Assembly: GCF_022179725.1 (NCBI RefSeq)
Contig: NZ_BPRC01000004.1
Span: 207,580 to 271,579 of the forward strand
Origin: Methylorubrum aminovorans
Lineage (GTDB): Bacteria > Pseudomonadota > Alphaproteobacteria > Rhizobiales > Beijerinckiaceae
Length of the DNA: 64,000 bases
Direction: 5' to 3'
In this document: piece after piece, positions 36,816-46,308 of the stretch
Layout: each line of letters starts with the position of its first letter
Numbering within the stretch: the stretch's first letter is position 1
The notes under the pieces: generated by a model
Told to the model about the DNA's origin: nothing
Database searches by the model: none
What the model saw: the letters and a program-made list of their open reading frames with translations, nothing else
Position numbers and translations under genes: made by a program

Positions 36816-37838
36816 ATGCAAGCCCTCCAGCTCTTCGGCGACCGCGACCTGCGCCTGACCGACGTCGAGCCGCCGCCCGCGCCCGGGCCGGGCGAGGTGC
36901 AGATCCGGGTGCGCGCGGTCGGACTCAACTTCATCGACGTGTGGGGCTTTCGCGGCATGGCGTTTGCCAAGCGCAAGCTGCCGCTCGCCGTCGGCGCGGA
37001 GGCCGCGGGCGAGATCGCGGCGGTCGGCGAGGGCGTCGAGGGCTTGTCCGTCGGCGATGCCGTGGTGCCCTACGGCGCCTTGACCTGCGGGAAGTGCCGC
37101 GCCTGCCGCGAGGGCCGCGACAACCTGTGCGAGGACGTCTCCGGCGTTATGGGCTTCCATCTCGACGGCTTCGCCCGCGAGCGCGTCAACCTGCCGGCCC
37201 GGCTCGTGGTGCGGGTGCCGGGTGGCGTCGATCACGTCCAGGCAGCCTGCGCCGGCATCGCCTTCGGCACCGTCCAGCACATGCTGTTCGACAACGCGCG
37301 GCTGGAGCCCGGCGAGTCGATTCTCGTCCAGGCCGGCGGCTCCGGGATCGGCACGGCGGCGATCAAGATGGCCAAGGCGATCGGCTGCACCGTCTACACG
37401 ACGGTGGGCGACGACGCGAAGGGCGAGAAGGCGAAGGCGCTCGGCGCCGACCACGTCATCAACTATCGCGAGGAGCGCTTCGAGGGCGAGGTGCGGCGGC
37501 TGACCAAGCGCAAGGGCGTGGACGTGGTGTTCGAGCATGTCGGGCCCGAGACGTGGAACGGATCGCTGCTCTGCCTCAAGCCCGGCGGGCGGCTCGTCAC
37601 CTGCGGCTCGACCTCGGGTGTCTCGGTGCAGATGAACCTGATGCAGTTGTTCCAGCAGCAGTACCGCATCACCGGCTCGTTCGGCTGCCGCATCGCCAAT
37701 ATGAGCCAGAGCCTCGACAAGATGGCCGCCGGCCTCACCCCCGTCGTCGATACGGTGCTGCCGCTCGCCGACTTCGCGCAGGGGCTGGAGCGCCTGGAAT
37801 CGCGCAAGGTGTTCGGGAAGATCATCGTGACGCTGTGA
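36816..37838 (+). CDS. Zinc-type medium-chain dehydrogenase/quinone oxidoreductase-like protein
   Basis: 340 residues of the MDR superfamily with the NAD(P) site ILVQAGGSGIGTAAIKMAKA and the structural zinc Cys set TCGKCRACREGRDNLC. The fold places it among zinc-containing alcohol dehydrogenase/quinone reductase-like proteins. The substrate cannot be assigned. It starts at ATG 36816, after a 284-base gap that carries no gene and should hold its promoter and that of the kinase. Confidence 0.86.
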   Translation: MQALQLFGDRDLRLTDVEPPPAPGPGEVQIRVRAVGLNFIDVWGFRGMAFAKRKLPLAVGAEAAGEIAAVGEGVEGLSVGDAVVPYGALTCGKCRACREGRDNLCEDVSGVMGFHLDGFARERVNLPARLVVRVPGGVDHVQAACAGIAFGTVQHMLFDNARLEPGESILVQAGGSGIGTAAIKMAKAIGCTVYTTVGDDAKGEKAKALGADHVINYREERFEGEVRRLTKRKGVDVVFEHVGPETWNGSLLCLKPGGRLVTCGSTSGVSVQMNLMQLFQQQYRITGSFGCRIANMSQSLDKMAAGLTPVVDTVLPLADFAQGLERLESRKVFGKIIVTL

Positions 37839-37854
37839 GGTCGGCGCCCCTCCC

Positions 37855-38298
37855 TCAGCGCAGGCAGACGAGAACGAGGCCGCCGATCATCAGGGCGCAG
37901 CCGAGGATGCGCCAGGGATCGGCACTGTGCTGGGCGAACCCGACCCAGCCGAAATGGTCGAGCACGACCGAGGTGATGATGGCCGCAGTCACCGTGATCC
38001 CGGTGAAGACCGCCGCCCCCAGCCGCTCGGCGAGGAAGATCGTGGCCAGCACGTAGCTCGCGCCCATGACGCCGCCGAGCCAGGCCCACCACGGCACGCT
38101 TGCGAAGCGCTGGGCGCCCGGCCAGCCGATCCCGGCGAAGGGCGCGGCGGCGAGATAGACGGCGACGTTGGCCGCCGTCACGACGAGCGCGGCGAGGATC
38201 GGCTGGCCGAGCGCCTTGTTCAGGGTCGCGTTGGCGCCCGACTGGACCGTGTTGAGAATGCCCGCGACCGTGACCGCGGCGACGATGAGGATCGGCAT
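37855..38298 (-). CDS. YdcZ/DUF606-type small membrane transporter
   Basis: 147 residues with five hydrophobic segments (ILIVAAVTVAGILNTVQSGA, ILAALVVTAANVAVYLAA, WWAWLGGVMGASYVLATIFL, AVFTGITVTAAIITSVVL, ILGCALMIGGLVLVCL). The spacing matches the DUF606/YdcZ branch of the drug/metabolite transporter superfamily, often working as dimers. It converges with the preceding oxidoreductase gene. The substrate is unknown. Confidence 0.86.
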   Translation of the reverse strand: MPILIVAAVTVAGILNTVQSGANATLNKALGQPILAALVVTAANVAVYLAAAPFAGIGWPGAQRFASVPWWAWLGGVMGASYVLATIFLAERLGAAVFTGITVTAAIITSVVLDHFGWVGFAQHSADPWRILGCALMIGGLVLVCLR

Positions 38299-38354
38299 GG
38301 GTCGGTTCGTCTCTCCGGCTCCTGTTCCGGAGGGTGAAGCCTCGGCGGGCCGGT

Positions 38355-39566
38355 TCAGGTCCCGCGCACGGTCATGTCCGGGTTGAGGTCGAGCCAGCGG
38401 CGCTCGGCGGCGGCGCGGTAGAGCGCCTCGATCAGGCGTACGTCGCGCAGGCCCATCTCGCCGGGCGTGCGCACCGCGCCGCCCTCGGCAACGATCTGCG
38501 AGAAATGGTCGAGCTCCCCAGTGAACTGGGCCGCGCTGGTCTCCTGCGTCAGCACCTCCTCCGACTTCTTGGCGTTCGCAACGACCAGGCGGTTGCCCTG
38601 ATAGGCCGTGGCCGGATCGAGGGTGGCCACGAGCCGGTCACCCCACAGGTCGATGCGCTTCTTGTCGGCGGTGTAGCCCGAGGAGATCGTCGCCCGCCGG
38701 CCGGACGGGAAAGCGAGTTCGGCGGTGAAGACATTCTCCACCTCGGCAAAACGCGGATCGCCGGGCGGCGACTGCATCGAGGCCGCGACGGCGTTCGGGC
38801 TCTCGTCGAAGAACCATTGCAGGCCGTTCAGGGCGTAGATGCCGATATCGACGAGCGAGCCGCCGCCAGCCACCGCCCGCTTCACCCGCCACTGGTCGCG
38901 GGGCCGCGACGGATCGAGAGGACGGTGGTGATCGGAGGACGCGAACCAGACCGCCCCCAGTTCGCCCGCATCGAACATCTGCTTGGCGCGCAGATTGTGC
39001 GGCTCCCAATGCGCCCGGTACGCGACCATCAGCCGGCGGTCGGCGGCCCGCGCGGCGTCGATCATCCGCTGGCACTCGGCGGGCGAGTTCGCCATCGGCT
39101 TCTCGCAGATCACGTGATTGCCGGCTTCGAAGGCCTTCACCGTCAGCTCGGCATGCGAGGCGTTCGGCGTGACGATGTAGACAACGGCGACCTCGGGATT
39201 GTCGGCAAGCCGCTCCATCGCGTCGTAGCCGTAGAGCGATCGCTCGTTCACGCCGTAGCGGGCGGCCACGCTCCGCGCCTTGTCCGGATTGCCGGAGACG
39301 AGGGCGACGGTCCGCGAACGGCGGGAGCGGGCGAGGGCGGGCAGGACGTAGGCCTGCGTGTAATGCCCGAGGCCGACCACCGCCCAACCGACGCGCTGCT
39401 CGAGGGCGAGCGGCGGCTCCTCCTCGAGCTGCGGCTCGGGTCGCCCGACGGGCCCGGGCGGGATCGCCGTCGCCGGCTGCGCCGCCGCCCGGCCCGCCGC
39501 GAGGGCACCGAGGCCGAGGGCGCTTCCGGCAAGGAACAGGCGGCGCGCGTTCGAGTGGTCTTGCAA
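38355..39566 (-). CDS. Exported Gfo/Idh/MocA-family oxidoreductase
   Basis: 403 residues. The N-terminus ARRLFLAGSALGLGALAAG with a twin Arg suggests Tat export, followed by a Pro-rich linker. The Rossmann domain begins GWAVVGLGHYTQAYVLPAL; the family motif VICEKPMANSPAECQRM gives the conserved EKP, and GGSLVDIGIYALN supplies the active-site Asp. This is the glucose-fructose-oxidoreductase type, which carries tightly bound NADP in the periplasm. The substrate is probably a sugar but not determined. Confidence 0.88.
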   Translation of the reverse strand: MQDHSNARRLFLAGSALGLGALAAGRAAAQPATAIPPGPVGRPEPQLEEEPPLALEQRVGWAVVGLGHYTQAYVLPALARSRRSRTVALVSGNPDKARSVAARYGVNERSLYGYDAMERLADNPEVAVVYIVTPNASHAELTVKAFEAGNHVICEKPMANSPAECQRMIDAARAADRRLMVAYRAHWEPHNLRAKQMFDAGELGAVWFASSDHHRPLDPSRPRDQWRVKRAVAGGGSLVDIGIYALNGLQWFFDESPNAVAASMQSPPGDPRFAEVENVFTAELAFPSGRRATISSGYTADKKRIDLWGDRLVATLDPATAYQGNRLVVANAKKSEEVLTQETSAAQFTGELDHFSQIVAEGGAVRTPGEMGLRDVRLIEALYRAAAERRWLDLNPDMTVRGT

Positions 39567-39692
39567 GCGGATCTCCGGCAGCGTCCCGCTCGGCCATTCG
39601 CCCGGCAGGTCCGGGGCGGCATCACCCCGTCAGGCAACGCGAGAGCGCTTCCCCGCAGCGCTGCGGCATGATGCCGTCGAGACAGCTCGTCG

Positions 39693-40133
39693 TCAGCGCC
39701 GCGGGGTCGGGCGCCAATCCTCCGGCGCCATCTCGAAGCCCGCGAACTCGAAACCCGGCGAGACCGTGCAGCCGACGAGCGTCCAGGCGCCGAGGCTGGT
39801 CGCCGTCTGCCAGTGGCCCGCGGGCACCACGATCTGCGGGCGCTGGCCGCGCAGGAGGTCGGGTCCGAGATGGTGGGCCGAGGCGTCATGGCCGTTGGGG
39901 CTCATGGTGATCACCATCGGTGCGCCGGCATGCCAGTGCCAGATCTCGGCCGCGTCGACCCGGTGCCAGGCCGAGGTCTCGCCCACACCCAGCAGGTAGT
40001 AGATCGCAGTGCCGACCGATCGACCCTCCACCTGGCGCGGATCGCGAAACGTCTCGCGGTAATGGCCGCCCTCCGGATGGGGCTGGAGCGCGAGCGCGTC
40101 GATCACCTGCGCCGCCGTCAGGGTGTCGCTCAT
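39693..40133 (-). CDS. Cupin DUF985-family protein
   Basis: 146 residues of the cupin_5/DUF985 family: LQPHPEGGHYRETFRDP at the start, TAIYYLLGVGETSAWHRVD, WHWHAGAPM and the final CTVSPGFEFAGFEMAP. The biochemical role is not known for most members. It starts at ATG 40131-40133, overlapping the stop of the upstream gene (ATGA), so it is the last gene of a coupled four-gene operon. Confidence 0.88.
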   Translation of the reverse strand: MSDTLTAAQVIDALALQPHPEGGHYRETFRDPRQVEGRSVGTAIYYLLGVGETSAWHRVDAAEIWHWHAGAPMVITMSPNGHDASAHHLGPDLLRGQRPQIVVPAGHWQTATSLGAWTLVGCTVSPGFEFAGFEMAPEDWRPTPRR

Positions 40134-41818
40134 GGGGTCTCTTCCTCTCTCCCGTCGCAGCGGACCAGCCAGCCGCGGTAATGCACGAGCAGCCCGACGA
40201 GCGGCAGGAACAGGGCCACGTCGAAGCGGAAACGGCCCTCTGCATCGACCCGCTCGCTCGCCCGCGTCGTCGGCCGCAGGGCACGCGGCAGGGGCAGCGG
40301 GCCGAGCCGCCAGCCCGTCACCGCCATGTCGAGCCCGTCCGCGTGGCCGGTCACCGCGAGATCCATCGCGAACGGACCGAAATGCTCGCGCACCCGCCCG
40401 CTCCCGTCGGGCCCGACGTACTGCATCCGGCTGGAGAAGCGGCGACCCGGAAACCAGCGCGTCCAACGCTCCACGCCGGCCTCGAGGTCGGGCTCCATCG
40501 TCACGCGGATCGGTCCGTCCGCCATGGCCGGCGGCAACCGGAACAGCAGGGCGACGAGGGCGACGACGGGGCTGCGTCCGCGCCGGACTTCGGCTCGGCC
40601 GCGGAACGCGCCGTCGCCGACCGAGCCGTGCAGCGCGCGGACCGCCTCGGGCATTTGCGCGAAGCCGGCTCCGAGCGCCCGCTCGATCAACGGCACGGGG
40701 TGATCGACGGCGCGGCGGGTGCGGATGGCGAGGCGGCCCATCTCCGCCTCGATCGCAGCGAGCGGCAGCACGCCGACGCACGGATAGGCGCCCGCCGGGA
40801 TCGGCGCGGCGAAGGGATCGGTGAGCCGGCGGATTGCGGCGAGGGCGGGCAGGGTCGGAACAGAGGGTCCGTCGCCGCCTTCAGCGACGAGGCTCCAGAC
40901 CGCGCGGGTCGGCCTGCCCGTCGCATCACGCCCCAGAACCTCGACGCTCATGCCGCCGCGGTCGCTGCCGAAGCGGTCGAACCAGCCGGCGATGACGAGG
41001 AAGGGGCGGGCGAACGGGTTGAGCGAGGGCAGCAGGCGCCACCGCACCGGCAGGCTCGCGAGGCTCAGGCCCAAATGGAGAACCGGCAGTTCGAGCCCGG
41101 CGCGGAACAGAGCTGTGCGCAGGCGGGGAAACCGGGCGGGCAGGATGTCGAGGTCGGGCGTTTCGCACAGGCTGGCGAAGCGCCGGCCGAGGCCCGGCAC
41201 GGTGATCCGGCGGAGCAGGCCCCAGCCGGGCCGGTTCCGCCACGTGCCCGCCTGCAGGACCCGCACGGGCCGGCCGGCATAGGAGAGGATTGCCCGCATC
41301 ACCGAGAGGCCACGGGGCGCCCGGTTGCCCGGGACGATCGCGACCCGCACCGTCTCGATCGAGCGCCAGCCGTCGGTCAGCGCATCGAGCGCCGCGTTCG
41401 ACAGGGCAGGGGTCGAACTCGCGCCGGTGAGCGCGACGACACCGTTGGCCCGTGCCAGCGGGTCGAGGGCGGGGAAGGCCGCCACGAAGTCACGGCCATC
41501 GGCGAGGTCGAGATAGGGCAGGCCGGCCTCGATCGCCGCGCGGGCGAGCGTCGGCGCGCCGCCCTGGAATGGTCCGGCCGCATCCACCACGATGGCGGCG
41601 CCGAGCGCGCGCAGGTCGGCCGCCTCGACCCGCGTCGCGTCGAGACGCGCCGCCCGGCCGCGCCCCTCCGGCACGGTGCGGGCCACGGCTTCCGCCCTAG
41701 CCCGGTCGCGGCCGGCGACGATCACGGTGAGATCGGTGGTGGTGGCGAGCCCGGCGACGAGCCGCGCCCCAAAGGCGCCGGCCCCGCCCACCACGAGGAT
41801 GGCAGGCGGCTGCGTCAG
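40130..41818 (-). CDS. Saccharopine dehydrogenase-like protein with DUF4166 domain, CTG start proposed
   Basis: 562 residues: an NAD(P)-binding N-terminal half (PAILVVGGAGAFGARLVAGL, then VVDAAGPFQGGAPTLARAAI) of saccharopine-dehydrogenase type, and a C-terminal DUF4166-like domain (FGPFAMDLAVTGHADGLDMA) ending in a hydrophobic patch. No ATG, GTG or TTG precedes the first strand. A CTG at 41816-41818 overlaps the upstream stop (CTGA), with AGGGGG 7 bases before it, so I place the start there. GTG at 41794 would cut into the first beta strand. The reaction is unknown. Confidence 0.82.
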   Translation of the reverse strand: MTQPPAILVVGGAGAFGARLVAGLATTTDLTVIVAGRDRARAEAVARTVPEGRGRAARLDATRVEAADLRALGAAIVVDAAGPFQGGAPTLARAAIEAGLPYLDLADGRDFVAAFPALDPLARANGVVALTGASSTPALSNAALDALTDGWRSIETVRVAIVPGNRAPRGLSVMRAILSYAGRPVRVLQAGTWRNRPGWGLLRRITVPGLGRRFASLCETPDLDILPARFPRLRTALFRAGLELPVLHLGLSLASLPVRWRLLPSLNPFARPFLVIAGWFDRFGSDRGGMSVEVLGRDATGRPTRAVWSLVAEGGDGPSVPTLPALAAIRRLTDPFAAPIPAGAYPCVGVLPLAAIEAEMGRLAIRTRRAVDHPVPLIERALGAGFAQMPEAVRALHGSVGDGAFRGRAEVRRGRSPVVALVALLFRLPPAMADGPIRVTMEPDLEAGVERWTRWFPGRRFSSRMQYVGPDGSGRVREHFGPFAMDLAVTGHADGLDMAVTGWRLGPLPLPRALRPTTRASERVDAEGRFRFDVALFLPLVGLLVHYRGWLVRCDGREEETP

Positions 41819-42714
41819 GGAATCGCCCCCTGCGGCAGGGCCGAACCCGGCGCGCGCGGCGGCGGCGCGCCGGGAGGCGGCTTCACGCCCGCGGCTTTCG
41901 CGGCCTCGCGCGCCGCGGCCTTGGCGGCCTTCTCCGCCTTCTCCGCCTCCGCCGCGACGGCCTCGGGCGTGGGCGCCATGCGGCGGGCCTTGGGCGGCGG
42001 CAGCAGCTTGCCCGAGGGCGCGGTCCCGCATTCGCGGAAGCGCAGCTCAGCCAGCGGCTCGCCGGTTTCGGCGTTGATCGGCAGGCTGTCGGGAAGCGCC
42101 ACCAGGGAGGGGTTCCACTGGATCTTCCCGCCGATGGTCCCCTCCAACGTCGCTGGCGATCCTCCGCGGCGAAGGGAGAGCAGGTCCGGCCCGTAGGCGG
42201 TGGCGACCTTGCCGGCGAGCACGACCTGGAGCACGCGGGTGACGTCGGGCGTGAGCGGGCGCAGGGGGTTGTCGATGGTGATGGTGCCGCTGCGCGTCAC
42301 CCACAGATCGAGATTCTTGGCCCCCTGATAGCGGACCGCCTGGTCCGGCTCGCAGACCACCGGCGGCGCGGCGAAGTTCGTCGCGGCGGGCGGCGGGACG
42401 GCGACGGGAGCCGGATCGGCCGCGGGCGCCGCCGCGGCCGGCACAGCGGCGGGCTTCGTGTCCACGGCTTTCGCGTCCGCGGGCGCCGAGGCCGCGGGCG
42501 TGGCATCGGGCTTCGCTTCGGGCTTGGCCTCCGGTTTGGGCTTGGGCCGCGGCTTCGGCTTCGGCTTGGGTTTGGACTTCGGCGCTTCCGGCACGGCCTC
42601 GGACTCGGCGGGGGCCTCGTCCTGCGCGCGGGCGGTAGGGATCGTCGCCGGGGCGATCGCCATCCACGCCGCCGCGAGGGCGATGATCGGGACGGTCCGT
42701 CTCATCGGGCTCAT
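41815..42714 (-). CDS. Exported protein with Lys-Pro repeat region
   Basis: 299 residues with a signal peptide (TVPIIALAAAWMAIAPATIP), then a low-complexity Lys-Pro and Ala-Pro stretch (about 45-110) that probably spans the periplasm or peptidoglycan, as in TonB. A compact domain follows (CEPDQAVRYQGAKNLDLWVT ... LRFRECGTAP, with two Cys) and then a charged Ala/Lys helix and a Pro-rich end. No family is recognised with certainty. It overlaps both neighbours by 4 bases. Confidence 0.78.
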   Translation of the reverse strand: MSPMRRTVPIIALAAAWMAIAPATIPTARAQDEAPAESEAVPEAPKSKPKPKPKPRPKPKPEAKPEAKPDATPAASAPADAKAVDTKPAAVPAAAAPAADPAPVAVPPPAATNFAAPPVVCEPDQAVRYQGAKNLDLWVTRSGTITIDNPLRPLTPDVTRVLQVVLAGKVATAYGPDLLSLRRGGSPATLEGTIGGKIQWNPSLVALPDSLPINAETGEPLAELRFRECGTAPSGKLLPPPKARRMAPTPEAVAAEAEKAEKAAKAAAREAAKAAGVKPPPGAPPPRAPGSALPQGAIP

Positions 42715-43169
42715 CGGGCCGGCCGGTCCTTCGCCTCGGAGGGCGGTGTCGCGTCGGGCTCCAGCGCCTGTTTCAGCGCCCGGTTCTGCTGGTCGAGAAG
42801 TTGATCGAGCATCCGGCTATCGAGTTCTTCCGCTTCGAACCTTCTTGATGGCCCGGCGCCGCGCACGCCCGCCGCGCCGTCCACCACCTCCCCCTTGATG
42901 ATCCGACCCTCGATCACGGGCCCCTCGGCCATCCGGCCGCCCATGACGTGGGCATCGAGGACGTGGGCATCGAGCACCTGCGCCCCGCGGTCGATCGGGC
43001 TGGGTTCGGTGGCGGTCAGCACCTTCGAGACCTCGTCCGCGTTGTCGGCCCATTCCTCCTCGCGGGGAAGGCGCAGGGGAGGCTGGCGCGGCCCCTTGGA
43101 GAGCGTGACCACGAAGATGCAGGCGAGCAGGGTCGCCGCCACCGCGGCCAGGATCACCAGGGTCTCCAT
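42711..43169 (-). CDS. Membrane-anchored hypothetical protein
   Basis: 152 residues from ATG 43167-43169. One N-terminal membrane helix (METLVILAAVAATLLACIFV) is followed by a soluble region. A striking feature is a run of short beta-helix-like repeats (QVLDAHVLDAHVMGGRMAEG, then PVIEGRIIKGEVVDG), like pentapeptide or hexapeptide-type turns. The C-terminus is a coiled coil (LDQLLDQQNRALKQALE). It is the first gene of the overlapping operon down to the cupin gene. The function is unknown. Confidence 0.75.
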   Translation of the reverse strand: METLVILAAVAATLLACIFVVTLSKGPRQPPLRLPREEEWADNADEVSKVLTATEPSPIDRGAQVLDAHVLDAHVMGGRMAEGPVIEGRIIKGEVVDGAAGVRGAGPSRRFEAEELDSRMLDQLLDQQNRALKQALEPDATPPSEAKDRPAR

Positions 43170-43338
43170 GATCGGAGCGACCCTAGACCGGATCACGCGC
43201 CGTTGCACGCGTCGGGGACAAGGAGCTTTGATACGGGGTCCCCTGCGGGAACGGTCCTTGCGTCGCGGGCCGAAGGGTGAGAACCGCGTGGGCGCCGCCG
43301 TCCGACGGTCCCCGACCGCGCACGACCAGGAACGCTCG

Positions 43339-46272
43339 ATGCCCCTCGAAGACCCCCGCTTCGGCCAAACGCAACCCGCGGATCGCACCTTCGAAGGTCG
43401 CGAACCGGCCGATCGCGACCTGGAAGCCGAGCTTCTCGACCTCGTCGCCCGCACCCGCGAGCAGGCGAGCGAGGATCCGTTCCGCAACCCCGTCCTGGCC
43501 GTCACGCTCGCGATCACGCGGCGGATCGACCGCGACGAGATCGGGGAGGCGGATCTCGATGCGCTGCTCGCCACCCTGCGGCGGCGGGCGCTCACGGCCC
43601 GCGCCGAGCGTCTGCGCGCCTATGTCGGCCTCGATGCCGACGCATCGGCCGGGGAGCCGGCCGCCGTGGTGGATCTGGCCAACCGGCTCGTGGCGGCGGT
43701 GTCGCGGGGCTCGGGCGATTTCGAGACGTTCCGCGACCGCGTCGGCCGCACGGCTTTTGCTGCGGTGTTTACGGCGCATCCCACCTTCGGCATGCCGCGG
43801 GCGGTGGCCGAGCGGATCGCGCGGGCCGCCTCGCTCGCGGATGCCGACAAGCGCGCCCCGATCATCGGCGAGGCCGCCGCCCGCTCGACCCGGCCCGACC
43901 CGAAGATCAGCCTCGACGATGAGTTCGAGCAGGCCTGTGTCGCGGCCAACCACGGCCGCGCGGCGATCGATGCCTTCAACGGCGCGATCCTCGACGCCGC
44001 CCGTGCCCGCTGGCCGGACCGCTGGACCGAACTGGTGCCCAAGCCACTCGCCATCGCGAGCTGGGTCGGCTGCGACACCGACGGCCGCACCGATATCGGC
44101 TGGTGGGACACGATGCGCTACCGGCTGATCTCGAAGCGCATGCAGTTCGACCGCCTGCTGCGCGATCTGCCCGACATCGCCGCCACCCGCGTCGTGCGCG
44201 AACTGACCGCGGGCGCGCGCGACGCCGTCGAGCGCCAGCTCGCGGGTGCGCCGCTGCTCGGCACCAAGCCGTCCCTGGAGGCGGTCCACCGCTTCGCGCT
44301 CGCCCTCATCATCGAGCGCGAGCGGGCCCAGACCGATGCCGGGCCGATCCTCGCCGGTCTCGCCGCCGCGCTCGGCGCCGCCGAGTCGGACGCGGATCGC
44401 CGCGCCATCGCCGTGCTGCGCTCCGGCGTCGCCGCCCACGGTCTGTCGAACGCCCTGCCGCATTTCCGGCTCAACGCCAGCCAGATCCACAACGCGGTGC
44501 GCCGGGTCATCGAGCTGGAGGGCGAACCGGCCGACGCGGCGCAGCGCCGCTCGCACCTCTCGGCGATCAACACGCTCCTCAACGACGTGCGCCCGGTGCC
44601 GGTCGATTTCGGGGCGCTCGCCGCCGAGCGCGCCTCGGCCGCGCGCCTGATGATGACGATCACCCAGATCCTCAAGCACGTCGACGGCACCCATCCGGTG
44701 CGCTTCCTCATCGCCGAGACCGAGACCGGCTACACCCTGCTCGCGGCGCTCTGGCTCGCGCGCCACTACGGCATCTCCGACAAGCTCGAAATCACGCCCC
44801 TGTTCGAGACCGCGAGCGCTCTCGAACAGGGCATCCGCGTGCTCGACGATGCGCTGCGCAACCCGCACTGGCGCGCCCACCTCAAGCGGCTCGGCCGGCT
44901 CTCCGTCCAGTTCGGCTACTCGGATTCCGGGCGCTATGTCGGGCAGTTGGCCGCCACCTTCTGGATCGAGCGCCTGCGCCTGCGCATCACCGAGCTGATG
45001 ACGCAGAACGGGCTGTCCGAGATCGAACTCGTCATCTTCGACACCCACGGCGAATCGATCGGCCGCGGCGCCCACCCGACATCCCTGCGCGACCGCCTCG
45101 CCTATCTCGCGCCGGAGGATTCGCGCCGGCGCGACGCCGCGGCGGGCATCCGCGAGCGGCTCGAATCGAGCTTCCAGGGCTCGGACGGCTACCTGATGTT
45201 CGGCTCCCCCGAACTCGCCGGCGCCTCGGTGGCGCGCATCGCCGAGCACGTCTTCGCCGACGCGCTGACCGAGGACGATGCCTTCGCCGACTACGCACTC
45301 AACGACCGCACCGCCGCGCCCGCCTCCGACCCGATCTACGAGGAGGCGGACTTCGCCGCCGAGTTCTTCCGCGTCGTCCGCCAGGACATGGAAGCCCTGG
45401 TCGACGACCGCGGCTATGCGGCGCTTCTCGGTACCTTCGGCCCGAGCCTGATCGATCGCACCGGCTCACGCCCCGTGGCACGCCAGTCGGATGGCGGCGG
45501 CCCGGCCGCAATCACCCATCCGCGCCAGATGCGGGCGATTCCCAACAACGCGATCCTGCAGCAGCTCGGCTATCTCGCCAACTCGCTGCACGGCGTGGGT
45601 CGGGCCGCGCACCGGGCGCCGGAGCTGTTCCGCCACATGCGCCAGGATTCGGTTCGCTTCTCCCGCGCCTTCCGCCTCGTGCAGCACGCCGCCAGCGTCG
45701 GCGACCTCGACGTGATGCGCGCCTATATCGATACCCTCGACCCGGCGGTGTGGCTGGAGCGCGCCCGTCGCACCCGGCGCGACGCACGGCGCGACGAACT
45801 CGTCACCATCGCCGCGGCCCTGGAGCGGCTGAACCTCGCCCCCGACCTGCGCCGCCTGTTCGGCCGGCTCACCCGCGACGGCCTCTTCCTCCAGGCGGCG
45901 GCGCCGGATCTGGCGACGATGTCGACCCGGCTCGCCCTCCTCCACGCGATCCGCCTCGCGCTGATCCACCGGATCTGGTTCCTGGCCGCCCACATCCCGA
46001 ATTTCCGGCCGCAGGCGGGCCTGACCCGCGAGATGCTGCTGGAGCGCTTCCTGCGCCTCGACATTGACGGCTGTCTGAAGCTGCTCGACGAGATCTATCC
46101 GGTGACGCCCGACCCGACGCTCGGCCTCAATTTCGGCGAGCCGCCGGGCCCGCGCGACGTCGGCACCTACGAGACCGAGCACAACACTCTGTTCGGTCCG
46201 ATCCGGCGGATGTTCGAGCGAGTCCGCGAGATCTCAGGCATCATCCAGCACGAGGTCGGCGCCTTCGGCTGA
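43339..46272 (+). CDS. ppc: Phosphoenolpyruvate carboxylase homologue, divergent active site
   Basis: 977 residues with PEPC architecture. The first catalytic block reads FTAHPTFGMP (around residue 145) instead of TAHPTE. The glycine loop reads FDTHGESIGRGAHP (567-580) where PEPC has FHGRGGTVGRGGGP: the GR of GRG (Arg576) remains but the His and first Arg do not align. The C-terminal block PRQMRAIPNNAILQQLGYLA replaces LRAIPW. PEPC fixes bicarbonate onto PEP to give oxaloacetate, central to the serine cycle, but these changes leave activity open. It is divergent from the 43169 operon. Confidence 0.8.
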   Translation: MPLEDPRFGQTQPADRTFEGREPADRDLEAELLDLVARTREQASEDPFRNPVLAVTLAITRRIDRDEIGEADLDALLATLRRRALTARAERLRAYVGLDADASAGEPAAVVDLANRLVAAVSRGSGDFETFRDRVGRTAFAAVFTAHPTFGMPRAVAERIARAASLADADKRAPIIGEAAARSTRPDPKISLDDEFEQACVAANHGRAAIDAFNGAILDAARARWPDRWTELVPKPLAIASWVGCDTDGRTDIGWWDTMRYRLISKRMQFDRLLRDLPDIAATRVVRELTAGARDAVERQLAGAPLLGTKPSLEAVHRFALALIIERERAQTDAGPILAGLAAALGAAESDADRRAIAVLRSGVAAHGLSNALPHFRLNASQIHNAVRRVIELEGEPADAAQRRSHLSAINTLLNDVRPVPVDFGALAAERASAARLMMTITQILKHVDGTHPVRFLIAETETGYTLLAALWLARHYGISDKLEITPLFETASALEQGIRVLDDALRNPHWRAHLKRLGRLSVQFGYSDSGRYVGQLAATFWIERLRLRITELMTQNGLSEIELVIFDTHGESIGRGAHPTSLRDRLAYLAPEDSRRRDAAAGIRERLESSFQGSDGYLMFGSPELAGASVARIAEHVFADALTEDDAFADYALNDRTAAPASDPIYEEADFAAEFFRVVRQDMEALVDDRGYAALLGTFGPSLIDRTGSRPVARQSDGGGPAAITHPRQMRAIPNNAILQQLGYLANSLHGVGRAAHRAPELFRHMRQDSVRFSRAFRLVQHAASVGDLDVMRAYIDTLDPAVWLERARRTRRDARRDELVTIAAALERLNLAPDLRRLFGRLTRDGLFLQAAAPDLATMSTRLALLHAIRLALIHRIWFLAAHIPNFRPQAGLTREMLLERFLRLDIDGCLKLLDEIYPVTPDPTLGLNFGEPPGPRDVGTYETEHNTLFGPIRRMFERVREISGIIQHEVGAFG

Positions 46273-46308
46273 GGAGGGAGGGCAGGGGGCTGTCGCCCTC
46301 TGCCGGTC

